Of a stretch of 64,000 nucleotides of DNA, positions 1-12,633 are shown piece by piece. The position numbers and the translations under genes are program-made. Origin of the DNA: Hyperoplus lanceolatus. Its lineage: Eukaryota; Chordata; Actinopteri; Uranoscopiformes; Ammodytidae. Positions within the stretch are counted from its first letter, which is position 1. The number at the start of each line of letters is the position of its first letter. The notes under the pieces were generated by a model. That model was not told the DNA's origin and searched no databases. It worked only from the letters and a program-made list of their open reading frames with translations. The DNA is taken from the NCBI GenBank assembly GCA_026929865.2, contig CM049413.1:10610001-10674000 (forward strand), read 5' to 3'.

Positions 1-19
1 CTTTGACTGATAAGATGGA

Positions 20-36
20 GGGGGGGGGGGGGGGGG
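20..36. repeat. Poly-G homopolymer
   Basis: Seventeen consecutive G residues. A simple repeat, and a place where sequencing length errors are likely. Confidence 0.9.
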
Positions 37-177
37 CGAGGTGTAAGGAAGTTGGGAAGGCCTGCAGGTTTACAACAGAACTGAACAGGCTGTCGTGTTA
101 GTCATCCTAACTAACCAGCCCACCAGCCAAAGCAGTGGGCTGCTGCGTTAACACCCAGCGCAGTGGGCTCAGAGCAA

Positions 178-440
178 GCTAATTAATGCAAGCCAAATGA
201 GATCAGCGGCAGAGGCCCAGGCTAGGGCCATATTGCTAAATAGCTTCCTTCAGTACCGGCCTGTGTGGCATAATTACCAACAGGACACCCGACAATGCCG
301 CCTTTATGTCCCACTGAAAGTGATTTCATGTCCCTCATTCCCCTATTAGCGGCTTGTTTTTTCAAATGTGATGAGAGAAGTCTGTCAATGGTTATTGTCT
401 GTGTTGGTGTGAGAGAGTGCCAGTTTGCTTTGAACATAAT
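178..440. promoter_or_regulatory. Candidate conserved non-coding element
   Basis: The stretch has balanced composition and no repeats, with homeodomain-type TAATTA and ATAATTAC cores, in contrast to the low-complexity DNA around it. This is a judgement on texture only; conservation cannot be tested here. No function is claimed. Confidence 0.25.
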
Positions 441-2422
441 GGACAGCTCGGTGAATGTACTGAAGCAGACACATGTTCTTTCGGCGCAATGAATCCGAGG
501 CCGCAGCCCACCAACGTCAATTATATGAAAGACTAATAAAAATTAAATAATGATGATAGCCTATGATTTGCTTTCATGTTTTTACAGTAGAGAAGTACAT
601 ACAAAAATGTAAGGTATGTTGCTGCAGAAACAGATCACAAAACAGAGAAAAGGGGATATAGGATGTGTGAATTTTATTTCTTTATTCAGACATTCAAACA
701 TTAATTTACACATTTAATTATCTCTACCCTGTAATCCAAAAGAGCAATTTTCTCATTTTACCTCATTTGGCTTATTTAGGAGTTGATTAATGGAGGGAAT
801 AGCTGTCAGTCACACTTCCATATAGGTTTCTATGATTCATGTTGTTTTTCTTCTATGAGGAGAACGTCTTATTCTGTCTTTTTTATTTAATTTTTTTCAC
901 AGCTATATAAATGTAATTAAGTGTTTCTTATAATGAAATTAAATAATAGCCCTATGAAGAAAATGATTCACCATTGAGGTTTAACTGAGTTGTAAATTAA
1001 GGGCTAGAAGGGCTATGCAGTGGGACAAGAATATAAATAAATTGCCTAGTTGGTCGTTGTGTCTCCCATTTTTTCTTCACCTCCATATGCTGCGTCTGTC
1101 CCCCGTCATAATCTCCCCGATTCAAATCAGCATGAATGCAGACACCAACAAGCGTTTGGTGTGTAATGTAGCAGAAGCATCGAGCTGGTGGCCACTATAG
1201 TGCCACCCTGACACTGTCAAAGGTGCCACGTTTAGCCCCAGGCACTACTACTCAATCACTGGCTGGTTCACAGCAGCAGCAGGGCCCACTAATGCTTTAC
1301 TAACCCCATCACCTTCTCTGTTTCCCCCTTCTCTTCTCCTCGTCGGGACATGCAAAACCAGCAGGTCCTTGTGGATGGAGCCCTAGGCATGAACAATCTG
1401 AATATTTTTTATCTGATGAAGAAAAAAAATATGTATTTGTTCGATTAAGATGAGTTGTCTATGACTTCTCTACCGTCCAACATGTTGTTTTTCATGTGTG
1501 CATTTTACATTGTCACGTTTAAGCAATTTTGTTGGAGCTACGTATGAAATATGAACATTTAATATATATTTGAGGTAAACATGCAGCTCCTTTCAATTTG
1601 AACTCTACATTTGGGGGAGAAAGAGATAAAGAAGAGAGGCACAGCATGAATGGGAAAAGAAGAAAAAACTATTACAGAGAGAGAGCGAGGATATTGTAGA
1701 CAAATAAAAGTACAAAAAAACAGAAAGTAGACAAGAGATGAGAGAATAGTGGGGAAGCATGGCCGAGCCTTATAGATCACATCCTTTATTCACAGGTCCA
1801 GATGGTTGGGAGGTGAGAATCCAGGGTCAGGCTCTGACATGACTCCCTGACTCCTAATTTGGAGATTCTCATTTTCAGCTCCCGAAACCGAGGGCAAGAA
1901 ATTGTACCTGTGAGAAGCCTTCAGGCAGAACAGGGAGAGGTGTGGAGGAATCTGTTTCTGTCGTAGAGAGAGGCTGCCTCAAATACTTTGCATTTGTTCC
2001 ATCTGTACTTTAACACAAGTGCACAGTTGAGAGTTGTTAGTTTATGCACTTGGAAAACTTGGGGCTGAAGTATTGCATGCAAGCTAAGTGCATAACCACT
2101 TTCTTGAATCATATCTTTAAGCAGAATTCTTAAATTGGTCAGTTCAAGGACAGGTTTTGATATTATGCCTTCAATGTTGGCTTATGCATGGCTTAGTCAA
2201 AGACGGTGGTTAAGGTTGGACAACTACAACACTTTGTTGAAGGTTAAGTTGTTGGATGAGGGCATATTCTTCATTTTCTTATTCACATCCAGGACCATAA
2301 AAGCCAAGACAAACAGTCACAAAATTGATCAAGAATAATATTTGTATTTTAAGACTCAATTATTGTCAGAAAATATATTGAAAATAAATTATTATTATAC
2401 ATTATACAGGCCACACTGTTGT

Positions 2423-2796
2423 TAGCCTGGCTCCGCCCGCCCGCCTACTTCCGGCCAAATTTTATTTTCCCTTCAGTAGTCAGTCTGGGTGTACAGCCCA
2501 TTTCCCAGTTTTGCCGGAGATTCAACAGCCGGTCCAATCAGCGAACAGAGCGAGTGGCTGAGAACGATGACGTCGAAGTCGCGCTCCAGTTTCAGTTTCC
2601 TGAAGCCGGCTCATGACACACGTGACGACCAAACGTTATGTGATTGGTTGGCTAATCCAGAGTGGCACTGGGCAGATCCAATAGTTTTAAACTTTAACAG
2701 ACACCCGCCTCCATGAGTGAACGTTTGCCAATTACAGCGCTGCCAGACCTTCTGTACAAATGAAATGAAGTATGATGGTCTGGTAGCACCAGGCTA
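2423..2796. mobile_element. Non-autonomous DNA transposon with 9-bp target duplication
   Basis: A 374-bp GC-rich block is bounded by the inverted octamers TAGCCTGG (2423-2430) and CCAGGCTA (2789-2796). It is flanked on both sides by the identical 9-mer CACTGTTGT (2414-2422 and 2797-2805). The exact duplication proves a discrete insertion. The interior is CpG-rich with no transposase frame, so the element must be mobilised in trans. A 9-bp duplication is typical of Mutator-like elements, but the inverted repeats are too short to assign a superfamily. The short open frames here are incidental. Confidence 0.85.
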
Positions 2797-3097
2797 CACT
2801 GTTGTCTCTTTTTCATAAAATTCACAGACGGACAGGATTGAGAAGTCAGAAAGTGTTGAGAAGCAGACAAACAGAGTGTTAGTTTTGGTCTTTTATGGGC
2901 TTTGTTGAAATGAACACATAAATACAAATACAAAGCCAATTCTTAATCTCTATGGTTGGGTCACGTTAGGTTCAGGCAACTAAAAGTAGTCTAAGTTTAG
3001 GAAACAGATGTACGGATAACTTTGGTAAATTTGTGTATAGTAACGCTATTTGTCATAAAAAGGGGGCAGCGTTGTCATGCTGTTGTTACCCATCACA

Positions 3098-3098
<1 letters not shown>

Positions 3099-3135
<37 letters not shown>
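3099..3135. repeat. (AC)n microsatellite
   Basis: About 18 uninterrupted AC dinucleotides. Confidence 0.95.
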
Positions 3136-3138
<3 letters not shown>

Positions 3139-3241
3139 TTCGCCACTTTCAGTTCGAAATTCGCAATTCACTCACAATCATGATTAGTTGCGTGTCATGT
3201 CACACCTGCAGGATATGCATGCAATACCCCCTCCCCCCTTT

Positions 3242-3262
3242 CACACACACACACACACACAC
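3242..3262. repeat. (CA)n microsatellite, short
   Basis: About ten CA dinucleotides between C-rich flanks. Confidence 0.9.
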
Positions 3263-3404
3263 CCCTCTTTTTTGACTAGCACACTCACACAGCCCGGGTC
3301 AGAGTTTAGATGATGAGGTCATCTTGTTAAAGAGACGATGGACACCTTTTTCTAAGATGATCTTGTGTTCAGTTCTGCATTATAGCATGACACACACAAC
3401 CACG

Positions 3405-3408
<4 letters not shown>

Positions 3409-3469
<61 letters not shown>
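3409..3469. repeat. (CA)n microsatellite
   Basis: About 30 CA dinucleotides, preceded by a short imperfect CACG/CGCA lead-in. Confidence 0.95.
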
Positions 3470-3477
<8 letters not shown>

Positions 3478-5946
3478 ATTAAGGGGTGTTTTGTTAACGG
3501 ATACTCCACCACTGCACCATTTAGGCTAGCTATCTTGCCCTCTATTAGGGTAGCCTGGAAGAGAAGCAATCAAGCCGTTAATAAAATGATTATAGTGATT
3601 ATATAGAGTAAATTACAATTCAACAATTCACAACAATTCTTTAAAGAAAATAAATAACATTATCAAGTTAGTTGTGTTGTACTAGTTGGCAGAGTTATTT
3701 AAGTCTGACTTCTAAGTCAAAGTCAAGTCTACAGCTTGCATACGTTTTATATTGCTTTGCTTTGCAGTCTACTTCACCAGGGACTTTTTGTACTGTTATT
3801 TTAAATTGTAAAAAATTAGATATGTTTTTTTTTCTTTTTCTTTTTCGTATCACCCCACAGCCTCAGAATCTTTCTCTTTTTTTGTCCTGTTATGTTTACC
3901 TCAGCTTAAATTGCACCGATACGTATCTCTTCTCCTATATCTTGTTCCTACAATCCCTTGTCTTGAAGCCAGGACTTATACTGCCTGGGCAGGTGTCAAG
4001 GGATTTGGTTTGTCTTATAGACTTTGAGAAGACCTTCCTCTCCTGTTAGCCATATATGCTCTGCAGGGCTGAAGGATTCACTCAAGCAACGACATGACAT
4101 CTTCCCCTTTCCACAGAGAGCACCATGTCTCTCTCCCCCGAAACCTCCTCCGAAAGAGACACAAGGTAGACACACACACACAGGCGCAAGTGTCCCCAGC
4201 CACAGACACTCTCTGACCCCTTCCACCCAGAGTCCTGCTCCGTGTACTCCCCTCTCCCCCCTCTGCGGAGAGGCGCTGTATTGAGCGGGAGCTTGAAACC
4301 ATGCTTGTATTGTCAAAGGACTTGCCAGCACTTACCTCCACTTGAACATTTAGTGCTGTCTTGCTGGGCCCGGACAGAGAATAGCACTTTTGGGTCACAG
4401 ATGAATTCCTATTTCTGGAAAAAAAGGGGATAAACACACTGCTTTGTAGGGATTACCCCGCCCCTCTCCCCCAATCTGTGGCGGCAGAGCAGAGATTTTT
4501 TATCATCTCTTTGTAAAGTCCAAGTTATGTTTATGTGTGTGCATCTGGATTGTTGTACTTGGAATATAAGATCTGAAAGCGGTACCATTGCGACAACCAA
4601 TGATTTGCTTTAGTTATAGTAATCAATTGCCAATTATATTATGAAATGTTGTCTTCGCATTTGAATTGCTTCAAACTGACTTTGACCTACAATGCCTGGC
4701 CGTATTCGTGATCAGTGCGTTTGTAATAATATTATAGAATTACACTATCAAAAATAATCGTATGTGCTAAATTTCCTGCAGTGCATACCATTTTGTACCA
4801 AGACTTAAATCTTTCCACATGTGTTTTATAGTTTTTGTTGAGTGCGCTACTGTAAACCAACCAGGTAACTGGAACACACATGTTTCTTCATTGGCGATGT
4901 TACCGAGGAAAGTTTATAGATTAGATTGACTATAATTTCTCCATCCAAACACATGCAACACTTTTTCTTTTTCACCCAAACTTGTGTCAATAAATGATAA
5001 CTAATTTAAAACCTACTAACATCAAAAGTGCTACGAGGAACTTTAAAATATTTCTGAAACAGCATCAGTTTTTCTTTATGCCTTTGTCATGGATACGCTC
5101 ACCCAGGAACTACAGCTGGCGTAGAAAAAATACTACTAGGGGGTGCAAGAATTAACACAAGCTGAAAGTCCCTTTGGAGCACTTTTAACATAATTAAATT
5201 ATATAATTTTTTACTATATTAAATCTGGCGCTCTTAAATATTAGGCTATGATTATAGTCAATTCTAATCATGCAGCTAGAAATGCCAAGTGTTTAATGCC
5301 AGTTATGTTGCTTAAAACAATTATTATTCCTGTTGCAAAATTTAAAAAATTAAGTTTTGAACTGCAACTTTTGTAGAATCCGTTTAAGCAACATTTAATT
5401 TTTGTAATTTAATGGCTGATACATTATGATGTTTAGTTGTATTAATGTATTATTAACATTATATAAAAGATGCAATATATAGATAATACAGCATAGATAT
5501 ACAGCATAAATCTAAGCGAAAATCTTTTAGAATTTAAAGTTGAAGTTAAAATGGTTCAGTGCTTGCAGAAGTTTTTTGTTCAAACAAAATCTTAAAATTA
5601 ATTTCTTATGTGGGCTTAAACTAGCAACCTATGAGAGTGTGTGAGACGCCCTAAACAGCTGTCACTGGGCATGTGTGTGTTCTGCACATGTGGGTGTCTG
5701 TGCATTTTAATAATAAGGTGTTGACTGTGCCCTCTAAGGCTCACCTGTGGGGATTCCCAATACTATGCATTTCAGACCAGTGTACATGTGTGTGTGTACT
5801 GTGTGTTTGCGTGTGTGTGTCAGTTTGGGAAACACATATCTGTGCACCCCAGCGCAACACCTGCCAGAGGCTGTGGCTGTTTATGACAGAGGCTGTGTGA
5901 GCTGGAGAGGACACTATGGAGCATCGCCAGTTCTACGCAGGCACGT

Positions 5947-5947
<1 letters not shown>

Positions 5948-6010
<63 letters not shown>
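5948..6010. repeat. (CA)n microsatellite
   Basis: About 31 CA units. Together with 6146-6224 it forms a close pair separated by only about 135 bp. Confidence 0.95.
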
Positions 6011-6017
<7 letters not shown>

Positions 6018-6142
6018 AACAGGGCACACAAAAAATGCTGTGATTTTTTATTGCAATAATTCATACTGTACCAATACAAAATTCACACAAGCAAACACTT
6101 CTAAATGGCCAGACATCACACCTACACTGTAAAAACTATGGA

Positions 6143-6145
<3 letters not shown>

Positions 6146-6224
<79 letters not shown>
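6146..6224. repeat. (AC)n microsatellite
   Basis: About 39 uninterrupted AC units. Open frames across it are only dinucleotide-repeat translations. Confidence 0.95.
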
Positions 6225-6227
<3 letters not shown>

Positions 6228-7849
6228 AAATGTAATAACCACAGGGCCGGTGTGTCTCTCTCCCTAGGTCTTGCTGGCTGTGCAGGTCCCCAGCAGCTCC
6301 TATATTACAGCAGAAGGCAGGGGAGCCTGGCAGAGGCCCCAGCCTACAAAGTTCAATATAAACAAACAGTGGGATCTCCCAGGGACCTGGCAGGATAAAG
6401 CTTAGCAAAGTTAAAGCCTCGACAGCCCTTCCTGGCTGCCCATGCCAGTGTTACAACACACACACGTACAGATACAAGCCTGTACACACTGACACACACT
6501 GAGAGCCCACCTTTTTCCCTTGAAAGGAGTTGAAGGGCTTTGTTGCTTTACCAATAGACCAGTATTCATGTTTTAAAGATAATATACCTTGTGTAGATTT
6601 GTGAATTTTGTACAACTTAACTTTCAAATTGACATTAAAAAAAATAATAAGAATAAATTAAGAAAGACCGGCGGGTCGACACATGAGTAAGAGAATATTT
6701 CATTTCATTTACTTTTATTTATCCTCGAGAGACCAATATAACACTTGATAAATGATCAGAGAAATACAACATATCAATGATACACACACTAAAGCCGAAA
6801 CAGAATAAGTTTAAGGGAAACAACAAATTCCTTCTTATTGTCTGACATAAACACTTTTTTAATGAATGAGAAAGATGAGATAAGATGAGACCCAAGGGAA
6901 AATATTGTGCAGCAGTCTGCAGTACAAAGCATAAGTGTTCTTGGAGTGCTCAGGACAAAGTACATATTATGATCAAAATAGGTATCCATAAATAGGTATC
7001 CATGTAGCAACATGCAGAAGAAAAATGGGAAAATGAATAAAAATTCATAAAAATGAATACACATTATAATTAATTTTGTCTATATTTTCACAGCAGTGTC
7101 CATTGTACAGTATAACTGACATCTTTCTTCAAATTATTTGTTGGATTCGTGAGTAGAAATCACTGCCTTTGCTGGATTACTCTCTGTGAAAAGGACAGAA
7201 AATACCCAAATGTTCACTCCCTGACTCTATTATATCCTCCTCCTCCTCTCTCCATGCGCTCAGCCTCCTCTCTGGCTTGCTTTGCAGGGTTGCTCCTCTC
7301 TTCAGATGGCTGTGGACGCAATAATGACCTAACAGATGGGTTTATTAAAGGGCGGTTAAGGCAGCCAGCGGGTGGTGCGTTCAGGGGGCGAACGAAAGAG
7401 CCCGAAAAGCGCCAGCAGCTCTGGGTGAAAAGGAGACTGACGGAGAGCCAGTGACTCTGCCTCTCTCCTCAGTTGTTGATCCAATAGGATCCAAGAGTCT
7501 CTTCCCTGGTAATGATCTCGGCCTCCAATTCTTGTGTGTAGCTGTCCTTGTGTATTGTGCGTTTTCTGTGTCACACCCACACATATGTGCTCCCTTGCTT
7601 ACATAATGCGTCCACGCTTTTTGCATTTGTACATTTCGGTACACATGCCTCCCCCCCTGAAAGCATGTGCCGGGGCTTTTTGACATGTAAATGAGATCCA
7701 AGCCGGCTTTGTTAGCTACCTGTGTGTTAATGCTTGTTTAAGATGTCATCTGTCTCTTTTTCTTGCCTCTCCATTCAGCGGGGCGGGTGGTGTGCATTGT
7801 GTCCCAGGTGTCGAAGGAGGTTCTTCAAACCCTCGTTAGTGTCCTAGAG

Positions 7850-7853
<4 letters not shown>
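6225..7853. other. Intergenic DNA, no gene seen
   Basis: Mixed-composition DNA with an AT-rich part at 6540-7140 and a more GC-rich part at 7220-7480. Short open frames on both strands overlap each other and are not convincing exons. Confidence 0.55.

Positions 7854-7941
<88 letters not shown>
7854..7941. repeat. (TG)n microsatellite
   Basis: About 44 uninterrupted TG units. Confidence 0.95.
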
Positions 7942-7942
<1 letters not shown>

Positions 7943-8019
7943 TTGCATTTGTGTGTGTGCACCCTGCTGGAGCATGGCTCTGTAGATCACAGGACAATAC
8001 GGCCCTCATCAGATCATAC

Positions 8020-8180
8020 AGAGAACTTATTATTCCCTCTGTAATTCTAGGTCTCTCCAACACTTGTCGGCTCAATGGAGTTGATTTAGCAATCAAAGGC
8101 GGAAAGTGGGACATTAACTCTGACATATGGAAGGGATTGTGAGAGGGAAATCAATAAATTAGTGTCTAATTAGCTGATTA
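8020..8180. promoter_or_regulatory. Candidate conserved non-coding element
   Basis: Unique, non-repetitive sequence dense in factor-type motifs: ATCAAAGG (TCF/LEF-like), TAATTAGCTGATTA and a GATTTAGCAAT core. No open frame. Judged by texture only. Confidence 0.3.
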
Positions 8181-9229
8181 AAAGAAGAGCAGAGGTTTTG
8201 GTTGCAGTTAATCATTGACAGTAGAGGACAAAAAGTTGCCTTTTTTTATTAAAATTATTATAAATACTTAATTTGCCGTCATCTATAATCGCCATTCATA
8301 GAAAAAGAGATGTTAAAAGGTAGAAAAGCTCTATACAAACAGAAGTGAGACATATGATTCGAAATAATTAATTAATTAAGGAATTAAATACTATAAAAGT
8401 ATAAAAATGTGATGAAGTCTGTCATTACAGTACAGTCCAAAGAGTAACATGATGGAAATCTGTACTATAAACCCAGCTGTGCAAGAGTAGTTTGAATTCT
8501 CATGTCCATCCATTAGCTTCTTTTAAGGAAGTAAGGCATTTGATTTTAGAACAGAATATGAAGCATGACTATGTAACTTTAAGATTAAACAAATGAAAAC
8601 AGAAATGAATGAGGAATAAAAAGCGCTTTGTTGCTACAACCTAACTTGATATAGTATGACCAGTAGCTTATGGTGGCATATACAGTATAAACTAATGTTT
8701 GCAAACTTTGAATACATTTTGCTCTAGTGGCTACTGAGTGACTTTGCTGTTGCACTACATTTTAGCGTTTGCAATTATGCAATAAATGCGAAGTGGCCAC
8801 AGTGGCTGCTGTTCAGCTAAATTTACACAGGCTCACTTCAAGGTTTAACTCATTACTTTTTTCGGCACACACCGTTTTCGGGTGTTTTTGTACCTTCATA
8901 TACCTGCAGTAAAATTCAGTCCAGAATTATAACAATATCAGATTTAGCGTTTGCATTCAGGACTCTTAAACTCATTCACATCCTTCCTTTGGAATTAATC
9001 TTTCTACCTAGTGACACTAAATTCTATTTATTTTTATAAACTTGCATTTCTGCATGAAGTGGTCGTCTTCATAATATATTTTTATAAAACGTTTCATCTT
9101 TGTCTGGAATACGTGGTTATGTTATAGGCTACTGTATTTTCCACATTTTAATTCCTGTCCTGACCTTATTATAAGATAAACTCTTCAACACACTATCCAC
9201 ATTGAAGAGATTTTTGTGAATGCTCCTTA

Positions 9230-9380
9230 ATGCTCATCACACACAGAAGAAAATGCCTCGGAGCAATATTATATTGCTTGCAGACCGCTCATCTGAGGAG
9301 TGTAATGCACACGACACCTCGAGGTAGAAATCCAATGCATGTTATGGCTCGGTGGATGGCCCTTCACGGTCTCTCACCTC
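9230..9380. promoter_or_regulatory. Candidate conserved non-coding element with a palindrome
   Basis: Unique sequence containing the near-perfect palindrome AGCAATAT-T-ATATTGCT at 9262-9278, followed by CpG-containing non-repetitive DNA. Judged by texture only. Confidence 0.2.
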
Positions 9381-10879
9381 CGAAAAAAACCACAGCCCAG
9401 GACCACCTCAACCCCGCCCGGATACTGGTGACCCACCCACCCCTCCCCTGTCCTGTATCCTTCTCCCCTCTCTGTCTCTTTCAAAGGTCATCCCACCATG
9501 CCCACTCCACCCCTTAAACCATGGAGAGACACACAACCAAGGATATGAACACAGAGCTTTTAGCCCCTTCTCCTCTCTGGGGGTATATCTATCCCCCTTT
9601 GTTGTCTCAATCCAACAATGGTGTACAATACACCTTCACCGTCCATCTATCATTTATGGACACCATGTCCTTATAGAGTATGAAATCGCTGCTCTGAAGA
9701 GTGAGCTAGAAAAAGGAATTATTTACTTTCCCGTGCGTTAAGGGTTGCAGTCAAACATGAGTCATCTTGATGTAAATGATCTATTATTGTGTTGCTGTTA
9801 TAGAGCTTTATTACGTGCCTATCATTCCTTGTGAAAATGTCATATTATACATATAGTGCTGTTCTTACTTTGCAGTTTCAGATTTGATACAGAAAAATAT
9901 TTATTATAAAACCAATTGAATATCCAAAACAATAAAATATAGAGGTATTTCTGTGAGCATCAAACAGCAATTGAGACGCAGGACTAAAACGCTGCTCCAC
10001 ATGAATGCATGAATATGTATAATCTTGTATTACTTATCCCATTAATGCACAGATAAACACACTTTTTTTCAATTTCTTTATTGACACACGCACACACACA
10101 CCGCATGGCCACCCCTGCTGCATGCACACAGGCAGAATTCACCCATGTCTGTAATTTCTGTAATCCTCCTAATCTGTCTCCATGATGACCCAGGGTAATG
10201 CCATGTCACCACAAGTGTTTGGCTTGGCTTTCCACTCGGCTCATGTTGACACCCCGCACGTCTCCTCAGAAAACTCTCTCTGACCCTGGCTGCAGCCCTC
10301 TGGCCTCCACCCTCCATGCTAGACCACAGCTCCTTCTGCCCTGTCTCAAACAGCTACCATCGTCTCAGCCACAGCTTGGCCCGGAGCCCACACCACGCAG
10401 CACACAGCGACCCCTCGTTCAGGTGGTGTAAATATAGCCCCAGCCACTGACACTGAGTGGAGGAGGCTATACAGACAGTACACATGCACCTGAGATGTAA
10501 ACAAACCAAAGCATCAAAAAAGGGGCCTCCCATGCCCACAGCAATCTCTCACTAAAGCTTATACGATATGATATCCACCCATGACAAAAAAGACCATGCC
10601 AGAATCTCTCGCGTCTCACTTTTTGCCTCTTACTCTTTCTTCGCGTGACATGGGGGCGTTTGCACCGAGCGCCAATTGGCCTGACAGTGTGACCCCCCCC
10701 CCCCCCACCTCAACTGTTTTTTTTCTGCTTGTCCCCAACATCTCATCCATGGTTCTTCTTCCTTAGCCCTTTTCCCCCCTCATCATCCATGTCACTGCCT
10801 GCCCCCCACCCCACCCCTTCTATCTCTATAACTCTCACCCACACACTCACGCTTTGCTCTTCCCCTCAATGACAATATC

Positions 10880-11060
10880 CCGGTAATGGTGTGGCCTTTG
10901 TTTTTCTTGGCACCAGGCGCCTGGATTTGTCAGGATGCATTTCCTGCCCGTGGACTGAGGGGGGCTGCTGCTGCGTGGCAATCTGGGCTCACTTCTCAGG
11001 CAGCTAAACCCTTTGACACTGTGCTTTTTAATTAAAATTACATTATGATTAATCAGGCAG
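10880..11060. promoter_or_regulatory. Candidate conserved non-coding element
   Basis: Unique sequence between a pyrimidine-rich tract and a purine tract. It carries CCTTTGTTTTTC and CCCTTTGACA (SOX/TCF-like), then a cluster of homeodomain-type cores (TTAATTAAAATTAC, ATGATTAATCAG). Judged by texture only. Confidence 0.3.
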
Positions 11061-11486
11061 AAGGAGGGGCCCTCCCCCCACCACCATCACAACCACCTCC
11101 TCCTCCTTGCTCAGTTTCCAGGCAGGTTTGATTACAACCTGTGACGGACGTTCCTCACTGCCAAGTCGCTAAAGATGTGCTGGCAGATGCGGTGGCCTGG
11201 CCAGCTTGTCAAGCCCCGGGGTTGCAGGCAGCAAGGGGAGAGAGGGAGGGAGAGAAAGAGGAAGGGAAGGAGGGAGGGAGGGAAACAGTGGGGAAAAGAA
11301 CAAGAGGAGCTAAGATACAAAGAATATGGCGAAAAGAGTGTGAGCAAAGAAAGGCCAGGTATGTGACAAAAGAGTGGAGAAAAAAAAGAGAAATCAGGAG
11401 GGGTTACATACAGAGACAGGATAAGAGGAATTTGTTTACAGCTGCGGAGCCTGCAGTTAGTTTACGAAACATATTTTTTCTTTGTG

Positions 11487-11518
11487 TAATTCTTAGTATT
11501 GAATAATACTAAGAATTA
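11487..11518. repeat. Perfect short hairpin
   Basis: A 14-bp perfect inverted repeat (arms contain AATTCTTAGTATT and its complement) around a 4-nt loop. It is AT-rich, so it could form a cruciform. No gene lies beside it. Confidence 0.8.
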
Positions 11519-11724
11519 AACTATCATCATTAATCAAGAAATGTTTTGTCTAAACCTAAAACTAGAATATGTTTGCAAACAAAACTGTGGGCCCAGCTTT
11601 TTTTCAGTAAGCTTTCTTTACTTCAAACAGTGTTCCAGTGAAGAATTTTCCCTGTGAAAAAAAGGATTGTTTATTCAGTTATGAGAATATACTTTAGAAA
11701 ATGTCCAATTCTCTGACACACCCA

Positions 11725-11746
11725 AAGTTGCATAGTGCACCTTTAA
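11725..11746. mobile_element. End fragment of a TTAA-site MITE
   Basis: On the minus strand the sequence reads TTAA, then AGGTGCACTATGCAACTTT. This resembles a widespread fish element end, and other TTAA-flanked elements occur in this window. No matching opposite end was found nearby, so it is either a truncated copy or chance. Confidence 0.35.
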
Positions 11747-12032
11747 AATCCTCCAGACACTCCAGAGACTGTGACAAGCTACCGGGCAGATTGACAGACA
11801 GAGCTTGTGTATGGCCGTATTGATCTGGACAGCTCTGTGTTGTGGCGCATTCACTCACTCACTCACTCACTCCCAGGACAGAGGAGGAGACACAGGGACA
11901 TGAAGCGGGGAAACATTTCTCCCTACAGCAGTACAAGGCACCTGGGTACAAGAGCCCCATACTTAACTCCAGTGTCTTGGCTGGTACTCTGGGTCCTTTA
12001 TACCACAGGTGCAGTAGTAGAATGTAACCTGG

Positions 12033-12034
<2 letters not shown>

Positions 12035-12104
<70 letters not shown>
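12035..12104. repeat. (GT)n microsatellite
   Basis: About 35 uninterrupted GT units. Confidence 0.95.
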
Positions 12105-12107
<3 letters not shown>

Positions 12108-12578
12108 CACTCTTACATGTTTGCCTACTCAGGCTGAAATAGTCATGTTCGAAGTATGTACAGACATAAAAAGAAAAAGGCCGAGCCAATGAAGAACATG
12201 TTCAATGAGCAACCACAACAGGCACTGGAGACAACTGAGGGCATATGAGTACTTTGTGATAGTCTGCATTATTTTTAATAATAATTAAAAAAAAGCTAGT
12301 AAAACAATATTTGAATGAACAATCTGGAAATAATTTTTCTCTGAATGTTTTCTTTCTGTTCTCTCCAGCATACAGCAATGTACATGATAAGAGGACTGCT
12401 TAACACTCAATGTAAATGAGGTCAAACGGCTGTCAGCATGTCCCATATACCACCATTAGCCTGCATGATCTACAGTTGCCGTGAATGAAATGTCATTTTG
12501 CGGATACGTCTCAGAGATTGAACAAGTGTGACTGTGCGTTCAAGTGCGTAAGTAAGTTGTTAGTTTTTTTGTCCTATT

Positions 12579-12580
<2 letters not shown>

Positions 12581-12632
<52 letters not shown>
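12581..12632. repeat. (TG)n microsatellite
   Basis: About 26 TG units, followed by an imperfect TG-rich tail to about 12660. Confidence 0.95.

Positions 12633-12633
<1 letters not shown>

Larger units (their letters stand above)
1..2413. other. Intergenic DNA, no gene seen
   Basis: AT-rich non-coding sequence at the left edge. The only open frames are short (at most about 73 codons), lack recognisable domains and lie on both strands without splice-site context. It holds a G17 run at 20-36 and a regulatory-looking stretch at about 178-440, listed separately. Nothing else is supported. Confidence 0.6.
2806..5947. other. Intergenic DNA with (CA)n tracts, no gene seen
   Basis: Non-coding sequence with three (CA)n microsatellites (listed separately), pyrimidine-rich stretches around 3830-3960 and 4100-4270, and AT-rich sequence from 4600 to 5640. 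Open frames up to 125 codons occur in low-complexity pyrimidine DNA and show no domain or protein-like composition. Confidence 0.6.
7942..12034. other. Intergenic DNA, no gene seen
   Basis: Mostly AT-rich to 9200, then more GC-rich and pyrimidine-rich to 11300. It includes a C14 run at 10693-10706, a purine-rich tract at about 11236-11300, a perfect hairpin at 11487-11518 and a (CTCA)n patch at about 11849-11871. Three stretches at 8020-8180, 9230-9380 and 10880-11060 read like regulatory sequence and are listed separately. Confidence 0.55.
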
